From Primulina eburnea (taxonomy: Eukaryota > Streptophyta > Magnoliopsida > Lamiales > Gesneriaceae), in contig NC_133104.1 in NCBI RefSeq assembly GCF_022965805.1, positions 24,114,069 to 24,178,068 on the forward strand: a stretch of DNA of 64,000 nt, in the 5' to 3' direction. The notes under the pieces are model-generated. The model did not search any database and was not told the DNA's origin. It was given only the letters and a program-made list of their open reading frames with translations. Shown in pieces: positions 55,016-64,000 of this stretch. Made by a program: the position numbers and the translations under genes. The stretch's first letter is position 1, and each line of letters begins with the position of its first letter.

Positions 55016-56380
55016 AGCGATGTGCCGCTACAAGTGCAAAACTCTAAGCATTGAGGCGCTAACCCCCACGAACGAAAACCCAATTTACAAACTCGAAATA
55101 AAACTCAATCCTATGCCCAATCAGCTCGGACCAGACCCAAACCAACCTCTCCTAGACCATGACCGACTCCTCCTGAACTATCATAACCATGGTTTACAAG
55201 CCCATGCACTGCCGCCATGCAAGCTACCTTCAGAACAACCTAAACTGAGTCTTCCCTAAACTCACGTTCCTTTGATCTGACCCTAACCTGCGATCAGCAG
55301 TGTTCGAGCCATTTAAGGACACGTCATAGACCTACCAGGGTCTGATCTAAGTCCTAGAACAGCCCTTTCACTGCTGCTCCTCACCTACACCAAGTTCGAA
55401 ACAAACCGAGCCACAAACAAGCCATACTTGGAAACCCGATCGGCCACTAATCAGGGCTCGTTCTAGATCTGTTTCTCGCACCTAAGCACCTTTATCTCTA
55501 CATGTTTGAGCTTTCTACCCATCGGTCCTAACAGCCCTTACAATATGAGCCATAAAAACGTGTGAATCAAAGCATAAAAATTGGTTTTCTTCATGTATAG
55601 GAATTCGAAACTCACATCAAACATTAGATCTATGATATATCATGCATAATCAATAAACAACATGTATTATGGTGTGAAAGACGAGAAAATAGAGGTATCG
55701 TCTGTGCCTTTGCGATTAAACGCTGGAAAAATAACGTAAATGATGTGAGAGATAGAAACTGGAGGGACTGGACAACGTTTCTTATGCAAATCCTTGAGAA
55801 AACCGAACAAAAAGCTGTTGTTGGACAAGAATGTGGTGGCTTCCGAATGAGGGGAAGAGGATGCTAGGGTAGGCGTGAAAATGAGGAGAATTTAAAAGAA
55901 TATTGGGCCTATGTTTTGAAATATTAAGGTGCAATAATCTTGGCCCAAGATTCTACTAAAACTGGCCCATTAGGCTAAATAACACGTACGTAAAATATTT
56001 CGTTTTGGTACGTTTTTCTTAAATATTCCTCAAGCCCTTAAAAAGTCCTCAATTTTTCCAAAAATCGACTACCGGTTTAAAATATGGCTCAACGTGTAAA
56101 ATACTCTGAAATTATTTATTTTCGAAAATTATATAATAAATACATCATATATTAAATAATTAAAAATAATTATTTAATAAAATATTTTTCCTCAAACTGC
56201 CATCGGTCTCGATTCGTCGTTCGAGCGTGAAATACTGCTAAAAGTCCCAATATATGAAATCTATTAATTAATGAAATAAAAACATATAATCATGTATTTA
56301 CAATAATAATTTAGACATTTTAATAATAATTAAGATTTACATGCGATGAAGTTACGTCTTTCGAATTTCTAAACCTGACA
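55016..56380 (-). repeat. 5' LTR of D, second part
   Basis: Continues D's LTR after C. Non-coding, with stretches of LTR-like sequence and no gene. It ends near CCTGACA (56380), where the integrase codons of element F begin. Confidence 0.65.
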
Positions 56381-56898
56381 TGTGTGATGGATTTTATTTT
56401 GAAAGTCATGAATCATTACTGTTGGCAGAGTTTTCTTTTTAACATTTTTCAACCAGTATTGGAATGGTCTCATTTGAAGGATAATATAGAAAGAAATGTC
56501 ATCCGCCGCTATATTGGGACAATACCACAGAATATGGTGTTTAATTGGGACCTGGCATGTTAGGAGAAGCGGAGGAAAAAGTTCAGATCATTCGGCAAAG
56601 AAAGAAAGCAGCTCAAGACAGAAATACAAGTTACGTGGACCATCGACATAGACCATTAGAATTTTCTGTTGGAGTTCTAGTATTTATGACATATCACCAT
56701 TCAGGAGGTAATACGATTTTCGAAGCAAATAAAGTTATCATTAGATATACTGGTCCATATGAGATCTTAAAGTGGATTAGGACTGCCACCTATACTATCT
56801 AATATTCATGATGTTTTCCATGTGTCAATGTTGCATTAATATGATCTAGATGGATCACATGTGTTGTAGCCAGAAGAACTCAAATTGGATTTTGATCT

Positions 56899-56961
<63 letters not shown>

Positions 56962-57060
56962 AAAAACCAATATTATTCTGCTACGCAAGATAGAAAACTT
57001 CAAAGTAGAGTTATTTTGATGATACAGATCAATGGCATAATAGGAGAGTAGAGGAAGCTA
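56381..57060 (+). pseudogene. pol: F integrase end and chromodomain remnant
   Basis: Starts mid-gene at CVMDF. Readable blocks: AEEKVQIIRQRKKAAQDRNTSY, HRPLEFSVGVLVFM, IRYTGPYEILKWIRTATYTI (GPF/Y module, 56545-56802) and a chromodomain echo WHNRRVEEAIWKAEDF near 57030-57080. Interrupted by a dinucleotide repeat. Plus strand, unlike most neighbours. Confidence 0.75.
56902..56959. repeat. (AT)n microsatellite, ~29 units
   Basis: Uninterrupted AT dinucleotides for about 58 bp, inserted between the F integrase and chromodomain remnants. Confidence 0.97.
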
Positions 57061-57192
57061 TATGGAAGGCTGAGGATTTTATGCAACAACTATATCTAGA
57101 ATTATTATGATAGTATGGATTTCTTATGAGTTGTGTGAGTCAAAGATGATTTCAAATTTCGTCATCCAAATTTATTTAAAATTGATAGAAAA

Positions 57193-57741
57193 TGTAAGGC
57201 CTTGGAAAAGTAATAGGTAAATTTATTAATTTTTAGTGAATGAGTCGGATTATTTAAATTAAGACAACGAGACTTAATACAATATATCATTTTTATTTGT
57301 TGGACATGTTTATTAATAAGTTTTAAAATAAATTATAACATAAAAAGTGAAATAATATAAATTGATATACCTAAGGGAAAAGGTAAAAGAATGAGTCATT
57401 CCTTTTATAGTTTTAACATTTTTGACCCCTGATTTGTCTCTTGTCTGATAATCCCCACAAGAAATAACCGAACATTGTGAGAAGAACCGAATTGGGAGAA
57501 AGAATTCTTAGCGATATCATGTTAAATTTGAGGGAAAAAAAATTAAAAATAGAGAGGAAATTGGAGCGAGAAGACATCGGGTTTGCCACACTCCTTTGAT
57601 TCAGCCTATATTTCTTTCATAAAAGCTATAATAATCTGAAAATTTTCAAGGTAAGAAACAATGGGTTTATTAGAATTCAAAATGCATGTTTGTTGTGAAT
57701 CTAGAAAAAGTCCAGACTCGTAAATTGATCAAAGATGAAGT
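57193..57741 (+). repeat. 3' LTR of F, first part, interrupted by G
   Basis: Starts TGTAAGGCCTTGG after the F coding remnant. Its continuation would lie beyond G, outside the window. No gene. Confidence 0.6.
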
Positions 57742-59500
57742 TGTAACGCCTCTGACCCGTTTATAAAATAACAGCGGAATTTAATATTTCTGGAAGGGAA
57801 GAAGGATTCAAATACATTTCAATATATAACCAAAAGTATATACATGATCAATAAAATGATACAACAAAATATAAAATATCATTTTTGTGATCATGTCCAA
57901 AATACTATCAAAATAGCCATCTTCCTCCATCTTTGGTATGCATATGACCTCGGCTCCAATCAACGTCCCGGCCCGTCACTCTTATCTGCATCACATGAAA
58001 TAACTGAAATGAGTATAAAACTCAGCAAGTGGAACTCTTACATAACAATGGATACATATCATACTCTGTAAAACATGGCTTTGAAAACATTAAATACTAT
58101 CAACTCCGAAACGTGAATAATATAGTAGAACATGAACAATAACGATGGTATTTCTCTTTCTCTGTTGGATTGATATCTATATAGTATCTCTGTCTCTGTA
58201 CCTATATCCCATCGATTTAAATCGAAACTCTGTTGGGATATAAGCCTATGGTCATTGATCAACTCATTGCATGCAATCTCTGACTATGTATCTATCAATC
58301 CAATAAATCAATTTGAATTCTCTCTTTGTCATTACATCAAACACTTTGAAGACTCTTTTCTCTTGTATTCCCTTTAACATAATTGAGACATAAAATGCCT
58401 CTAATATACAACAAAGTGTAATAATACATAGCAAGAATCAAATGGAAGGGAATAACATATTAAAACCATTGAAATACAATACATATATTATCATGTGAGT
58501 ACAAGGAAATGAATTCCACTTACTACACTTGCAACACTTGGTTCTATATTCTTGGTACAAAACCTACAACAATAAATCATGTATTGCACCATCAACAACT
58601 TAATAATCACAAACTCATACCATAAAATCCATAAAACCAACACAATCACAATCTCCAAAATTCCTTAACACCAAAATCCAACAATAACTAAACTCACGAG
58701 CTTACCTTAGTTTCTTGAACCCAAAATGCTCTTGCTCTTACTCCAAAAACCCAACAAGTAGCTAGAATCAAAGGGACAAATGAAGGAAAAAGAGAACCCT
58801 AGCTTCCCTTGGAGTTAAGAATCGAGAAGTGAGGAGAGAAATGAGAGAAAATAGAGCAGCACTTGTATTTAAGCACTTAAAACTCCAAAAACACGACTTT
58901 AAAAAATCACTGGCCGCCCGGGCGGACATCTTTTTCCGCCCGGGCGCGAAACTTTCGGCCAAAACACATTTTTCCCGAACAAGATCCGCCCGGGCGCGCA
59001 CTCTGCGCACATCCACTTAAAAGAGCGCTTCCGAAACGCCTCTTCCCTTCATAATTGGGAAAAGTGGTAAACTGGAAAGTTGTAGCCCTATGTCTTTTCT
59101 TGAATCTCTCCAAATTTCAGGTCATTTGGAGTTCTGAGTAAAAGGTTATGCTAAATCTCACAACATGTGTCACTGGAGGAACAACGAAACACACAACACA
59201 CTTCGGGGCACTTTTGGCTTACCTTCCACAATGATTTGAACAAAACTCAAAATAAGAAAGTTATAGCCTTATGTCATATCGTTCTAATGGAAGTAGTCTC
59301 ACCTCATTTGGATCAATATACAATTTATCATGAATTTAATCGTAACGCCGCTACAATAACACTGCACATCATCGATAACCAACCATACTATAAATCATAA
59401 CTCGAAAATCTTAACATCCAAACTATACTTAAACTTGACCAAATAGTCCGTAAACATAAGAAATCTTGAACTGTACCGTTCACCAAGCTTGGATATTATA
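57742..59500 (-). repeat. 3' LTR of G (about 1.76 kb)
   Basis: Starts TGTAACGCCTCTGACCCG and ends GGATATTATA beside the PPT; the expected terminal CA is TA, a likely C-to-T change. Contains the CCGCCCGGGCGG palindromes (58914-58997) and a TATA-like TTAAATA on the minus strand near 58868-58874. Confidence 0.78.
58914..58997. repeat. Three CCGCCCGGGCGG-type palindromes in the G LTR
   Basis: CCGCCCGGGCGG at 58914-58925 is perfect. CCGCCCGGGCGC recurs at 58936-58947 and 58986-58997. In element orientation the cluster is about 40 bp upstream of the TATA-like box. The region is strikingly GC-rich against an AT-rich LTR. Confidence 0.85.
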
Positions 59501-59520
59501 ATCTCCCCTCCTTAAAGGAA
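59501..59520 (-). other. Polypurine tract of G
   Basis: TCCTTTAAGGAGGGGAGAT on the minus strand abuts the LTR start; same design as C. Confidence 0.75.
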
Positions 59521-59540
59521 TTTCGTCCTCGAAATTGACG

Positions 59541-59861
59541 TCACTGCGCAAACAACTCAGGATACTTCTCTTTCATCTCGTCCTCTGATTCCCACGTGGC
59601 CTCTTCAATCAAATGATTCCTCCAAAGGACTTTAACAATGCTGATCTCTTTGTTTCTCAACACTTTAACTTTCCGATCCAAAATCTGGACTGGAATCTCT
59701 TGATAAGTCAAATTCGGCATCAAATCCAATGGTTCCTGGCGAAGAACATGGGAAGGATTCGCAATATACTTCCTGAGCATGGAGACATGAAAAATATTAT
59801 GAATTCTGTCAAGATCTGGCGGCAGGGCTAACCTGTAAGCTCGATCACTAACTCTATCCAA
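59541..59861 (-). pseudogene. pol: G integrase C-terminus and chromodomain
   Basis: YRLALPPDLDRIHNIFHVSM, LRKYIANPSHVL and a chromodomain-like end, VKVLWRNHLIEEATWESEDE. Open to the natural stop, but cut from the upstream GPF/Y part by a stop near 59865. Confidence 0.85.
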
Positions 59862-59869
59862 GATCTCAA

Positions 59870-60725
59870 ATGGTCATATGAATCTCGGACTCAACTTTCC
59901 CTTTTTACTAAACCGCATCACACCCTTAAGAGGTGCAATCTACAAAAACACATGGTCTCCAACCTCAAACTGCAATGGCCTACGTCTGACATCATCATAA
60001 CTCTTCTATCTCGAATGTGATGTCTTCATCCTCTCTCGAATGACAACAACAACATCAGCTGTCTGTTGGACCAACTCTGGACCCAACATCTTCCTCTCAC
60101 CAATCTCGTCCCAATACAAGGGAGATCTACACTTCCTGCCATAAAGTGCTTCATACGGTGCCATGCCAATCGTCTCCTGGTAGCTATTATTGTACGTGAA
60201 CTCAACAAGAGGCAATTTGGAATCCTAGCTACCAGGATAATTGATAGTACAAGCTCTGAGCATATCCTCTAGAATCTGAATAACTCTCTCTGATTGACTG
60301 CCGCTCTGGGGGTGATATGCTGTACTGAATGCTAACCGTGAACCCATAGCTCTGTGCAAACTCTTCCAAAACTCTGAAGTAAATCTAGGGTCACGATCAG
60401 ACACGATCGACACAGGAACACCATGAAGTCTAACAATCTCAGCTATGTACTCTTCGGTATACTGGTTCATAGAATACGTCGTCTTGACTGGAAGAAAATG
60501 CGCTGATTTGGTCAACCGATCAACAATAACCCAAATAGAGTTAAAACCTTTTGCGTTCTGGGAAGACCAGTCACGAAATCCATCGTAATATGCTCCCATT
60601 TCCATTGAGGAATCGGCAATGACAACAATGTCCCAGCAGGTCTCTGGTGCTCGATCTTCACCTGCTGACAAGTTAGGCACTGAGAAATAAACATGGCAAT
60701 ATCTTTCTTCATACCTGGCTACCAA
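59870..60725 (-). pseudogene. pol: G integrase core
   Basis: The HHCC residue pair is in [17 protein letters not shown] (60512-60712) and [11 protein letters not shown] follows. In another frame come [33 protein letters not shown] and YHPQSGSQSERVIQ. MPLVEFTYNNSYQETIGMAP is in 60006-60215. Two frameshifts and stops at 60005 and 60225. Confidence 0.87.
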
Positions 60726-61660
60726 TAGAGTCTACGAAGATCCTGATACATCTTGGTACTGCGAGGATGTATCGAGTATGGCGCGGTATGTGCCTCTGTC
60801 AAGACGTCTCGTCGAATATCATCACCAACAAGAATGCAAATACGGCCTCTGAATGTCACTAAACCATCTCCATTCGTCCCAAACTCTGAATTACCTCTCT
60901 CCTCTGCTCTGGCTCTCAACTCTGTCAATTGTGAATCAATGGCTTGCTCTCTACGGATCATGTCTGTCAAAGTAGCCCGAATGATCAACGCTGAAAAGCG
61001 AGCAATGGTTCCCGGTACTACTAAGGCTATCTCCTCTCGCTGCAAATCTAACAACAGTGGCTTCTGGATCATAGAACTCAAAGAAGAACTCGACTTACGG
61101 CTCAATGCATCTGCTACAACATTCGCTTTCCCTGGGTGGTAACTAATCATCACATCATAATCTTTGAAAAGTTCTAACCACCGTCTCTGACGCATATTGA
61201 GTTCTTTCTGGGAAAACAAATACTTTAAAATCTTGCGGTCCATGAAAATTTCACACTTTTCGCCATATAAGTAGTGTCTCCAGATTTTCAAGGCGAAAAC
61301 AACAGCTGCCAGCTCCAAATCATGCGTAGGATGATTCTTCTCGTAGTCCTTCAACTGACGAGAAGCATAGGCTATAACCTTTCCACGTTGCATCAGCACT
61401 GCACCAAGACCCTTCTTCAACGCATCAGTAAAAAAACAACAAAGTCTTCGGTACCACTAGGTAGTGCAAGTACCAGAGCTGTCGTCAATCTATCTTTCAA
61501 CTCCTGGAATCCACTTTGGCATTCATTGGACCACTCAAACTTCACAGTCTTCCTCGTCAAATTGGTTAACGGCAGGACAATCTTGGAAAAATCTGAAATA
61601 AAACGACGATAATAACCCGCCAACCCAAAAAAACTGTGTACCTATGATACAGTGGTAGGA
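60719..61660 (-). pseudogene. pol: G RNase H and end of reverse transcriptase
   Basis: RT connection AGYYRRFISDFSKIVLPLTNL at 61417-61623. RNase [52 protein letters not shown] where [11 protein letters not shown] is expected (the catalytic Asp is retained), and [16 protein letters not shown]. One frameshift at about 61418. The frame ends at the Copia-3 insertion. Confidence 0.87.
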
Positions 61661-61667
61661 ATAGGTC

Positions 61668-62639
61668 TGATAGGATCGATTGACGTGTCAAGAGTGTTTA
61701 GAATGAGGGGTTGAATAAACACTCTCAATTAATATTGGTCTTTTCGAATTTTTGAGTTCAGTTTGGTGACAAACTGATTCCCGGAATCTTGTTGGTCAAT
61801 ATCAATCAGTTAAACTGAGGTAGTTGCGGAAGGTAACTGCCTGACAGATAGAATACAAAACTGAAATAAAATACACAAGGATTGTTTCTGGATGTTCGGA
61901 GAATTCAATTACTTCTACGTCACCCCTTCTATCACAAGGATAGGATTTCCACTAAAAGATTTTGATCCAATACAACACTTGTACAGATCCACTTCAGTTA
62001 GGACTTACCCACTGCCTAAACTGAAACTCTTAGTATTACAAAATGATCTCTGTGCGTAACTGATCTTAGCACTATTGAATTAACAAATATTACAGAGTGC
62101 TAGTTTGCTCAACTTGTAGCCTTGATTGCTACGAATAAATCAAGTAAGAGTGAGCTGAGATTTTGACAGAGTAATAGCAAGTTTTGAATGGTGTATCATT
62201 GCTTCTTCTTTTTCTTCTACCATATTTATACTCTTCTTTTCCAACGGTAATCTTGAGATAAATTTGAATCTTTGTATCCGTTGGTTTCCACTTGATTATT
62301 CCTTCGATATTGTTTGCTTCATTTATTGTAATTCGGCGTCTTAATTGCTTTGTCCGGAATGCGTTGTTTTAAGTAGTCTTGCTTGTTGTGTGGCGTTCTT
62401 GTAATATGTTATGTCTTCTTTGTTCTTTCCCGAGACATCTTCAGTTGAGAGAATTTAAGGCATTCGGCTGAATGTTTTAACTGATCAGTTCCAACTGATC
62501 AGTTTACTCTGTATCATTGTATCAGCTGATTTCAGTTGATAAGTTCAGTTGCCGAATTTGCTTGCGCGTATCAGTTGATTCATATTTTGTTACTCGATTG
62601 ATTCATGTTTTGTCAAACTCCAGAATCTAGTTTCCAACA
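61668..62639 (-). repeat. 3' LTR of Copia-3 (972 bp)
   Basis: TGATAGGATCGATTG ... TTTCCAACA. Includes the promoter module: TATA at 62221-62230, CAACGGTAA at 62242-62250 and TATCCGTTGG at 62275-62284. Confidence 0.92.
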
Positions 62640-62667
62640 ATTTCCCCCTTTATGGTGTTTGACAAAA
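62640..62667 (-). other. Polypurine tract of Copia-3 with inverted-repeat arm
   Basis: AAAGGGGGAAAT on the minus strand next to the LTR. GGTGTTTGACAAAA (62654-62667) mirrors TTTGTCAAACTCC (62609-62621), as in Copia-1. Confidence 0.82.
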
Positions 62668-62833
62668 CCAAGTGATAACTGAGCTCTTTGTAGATAATAG
62701 ATTGCGCAACTGAATCATAAAATAACTGGATTCCTTGTAGATAACATAAAATCTGAGAATATAATATCAGTTGATTCTCATAATCTGATTAATTCTTCTT
62801 CAGTTACTGTTATTCCCCCTTTTTGTCAAACAA

Positions 62834-64000
62834 CTCCATTTTGTCTGATAACTTTCGAACGTCAATGGAAAGAAGTTTTACATCTGATGTGATACTTGTG
62901 GCAACAGTTGTGAGGGAGTTCTGTAGCAATTCTATTTGATTTGAAACAGAGGTTTCCAGTCGCTCAACTCTCTAACTGATTACATCCTGAGTTGTAAAGA
63001 GTGAGTTAACTAGCCCCTTCTTTATTTCATGCACAGTTCTGCTAAGAGAGTCCATGTTGGCTTGAAGAGCGTTTAGTTTTGCCGAGTCAAATTCAGTCGA
63101 ATAATCTAATTTGACAGTATGAGACAGTTGTTCTAATTGAATTTTCTTGATTTCAGCGAGCATCTGATGCATATTGTACTGTATGTTCTGGATTTCTTCA
63201 AGAACAACATCCATTTCTGTGGATTGAATTGGAGGTTGCTGACTGGGCGTTTCTGAATGCTTCGATGTTTGTCCAAAAAGAACTAATGCTTGATTAGTTT
63301 CCATTGTTCCAGCCATAGGCTGAGCTGGAATGTTTTCTTGAATTTGAGATGATGAACGTTGGTTTTGATCAAGAAATGATTGTCTGGCGGAATGATGGAG
63401 ATGGATGGTTCATACATAGGGGCCTCCTGTGGAAAATTAACTGAACTTTGTTCTTGCTCCTTTGATTCAGTGAGCAACTGACCTTCTACATGTTCAGCAG
63501 TTTCTTGTTATGAGGGTTTTGCTTGTTCATCAGTTTGAATATCTTGTTCAGCAGAACTTTCTGGCTGAACTGGTGCTTCAGTTTGAGCTTTTTCCGATTC
63601 AGTTATTTCTTTTTCTGAAGTTTGGTTTGGCACTTCAGTTTGATCTTCAGTTTGAGCAGATATAAATTTTTCAGCAATAAGTGACTCAGCTGGTGCTTCA
63701 GATGATATCTTAATGTCTTGCTCTGGTTGTTCAGCTGAATGGGTAACTGAGTCATACTGTATGTCCTCTAGCTGAGCTTCTAAGGTAACAGCTTGAATGA
63801 TTTCATCTATGTTTGCCAAGGATAGTTCTGCTTCAGAATATAGCTGATGTTCTGTCTGAGAGGATTGAGATATTCCCTGAACTGGCTTTTCAGTTGCCTG
63901 TTGTGGAGATGGTTCTTTTTGTGGAGAGGAGGATAAATCTTTTTCAGTATTTGAGTAGGGGGGTTTGTCATGAAGAACTAGTTCTTGATCTTCTTCCCAA
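62834..64000 (-). pseudogene. C-terminal part of the Copia-3 extra gene
   Basis: Three open blocks (62972-63316, 63283-63477, 63508-63819) in shifting frames reproduce the Copia-1 gene tail: a Gln/Glu-rich repeat-like region, a helical coiled-coil-like region (EEIQNIQYNMHQMLAEIKKI) and, after a stop at 62972, RVERLETSV and a final FDKKGE. The sequence at the window edge matches 2237-2270 of Copia-1. Confidence 0.75.

Larger units (their letters stand above)
38671..56380 (-). mobile_element. Element D: decayed Tekay-like chromovirus, split by A, CACTA and C
   Basis: Minus strand. From right to left: 5' LTR (about 42700-43742 and 55016-56380), CACTA insertion, leader, gag, spacer, protease and RT, cut at 38671 by A. 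The rest of pol and the 3' LTR would lie left of the window. Frames are short and broken. Confidence 0.8.
57742..61667 (-). mobile_element. Element G: chromovirus, 3' half only, cut by Copia-3
   Basis: Minus strand. 3' LTR 57742-59500, PPT, chromodomain, integrase, RNase H and the end of RT. The upstream part is separated by Copia-3 and lies beyond the window. Related to C but diverged, with several stops. Confidence 0.87.
61668..64000 (-). mobile_element. Copia-3: SIRE-like copia element, 3' end only (runs off the window)
   Basis: Minus strand. 3' LTR 61668-62639, PPT, then the C-terminal part of the extra gene to the window edge. Same family organisation as Copia-1 but clearly diverged in LTR sequence. 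Left flank AGGTC (61663-61667) is the visible half of the target duplication. Confidence 0.9.

Noticed and set aside
58768..59113. Arg/Ala-rich ORFs on both strands in the G LTR
   Set aside because: They cover the CCGCCCGGGCGG palindromes and follow from local GC content; no start context or homology.

Overview
This is plant nuclear DNA, almost certainly from a eudicot. It is AT-rich, has no bacterial-type gene organisation, and nearly every base belongs to an LTR retrotransposon of a lineage known from flowering plants (Ty1/copia SIRE-like, Ty3/gypsy Athila, Ty3/gypsy chromovirus/Tekay-like) or to a CACTA DNA transposon. The extra protein domain in the copia elements resembles predicted proteins I associate with Lamiales genomes. 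That is recollection only, and I do not name the species. I see no intact host gene. The one recognisable host-type gene is a broken LONELY GUY (LOG) cytokinin-activating enzyme gene carried inside an Athila-type element.

The window reads as a single nested stack. The deepest visible layer is F, a decayed plus-strand chromovirus (56381-57741). F is cut by D (minus-strand Tekay-like, 38671-56380) and by G (minus-strand chromovirus, 57742-61667). D is cut by A (minus-strand Athila-like, 10032-38670), by a CACTA terminus (from 41750), and by C (43743-55015), a young chromovirus with a perfect AGCGA target duplication and two 3177-bp LTRs. A is cut by Copia-1 (1-10031, in its 3' LTR) and by B (20235-37490, in its 5' LTR). 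B is cut by Copia-2 (22830-33099), and Copia-2 carries a solo LTR, E (31458-32897). G is cut by Copia-3 (61668 to the right edge). The chain F > D > A > B > Copia-2 > E is six insertions deep.

Layout from left to right: Copia-1 (1-10031); Athila A with its LOG cargo (10032-20234); left half of B (20235-22829); Copia-2 with E (22830-33099); right half of B with an open gag and a ruined pol (33100-37490); filler DNA (37491-37590); rest of A's 5' LTR (37591-38670); D pol and gag (38671-41749); CACTA fragment (41750-42240) and 43-bp tandem repeats (42295-42498); D LTR (about 42700-43742); C (43743-55015); rest of D LTR (55016-56380); F remnant (56381-57741); G (57742-61667); Copia-3 (61668-64000).

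The retroelement genes follow the usual division of labour: gag forms the particle, protease/RT/RNase H/integrase copy and insert the element, PBS and PPT prime the two DNA strands, and the LTR TATA drives transcription. Several features go beyond this. The copia elements carry an extra gene between pol and the 3' LTR, and in Copia-2 an antisense 129-codon ORF with its own TATA box. In Copia-1 the extra gene is fused in frame to pol. Four chromovirus LTR families (B, C, E, G) carry different GC-rich inverted-repeat arrays, three of them just upstream of a TATA-like box. Three copia LTRs share a conserved pair of inverted AACGG motifs next to the TATA. All identities and difference counts below are by-eye estimates.
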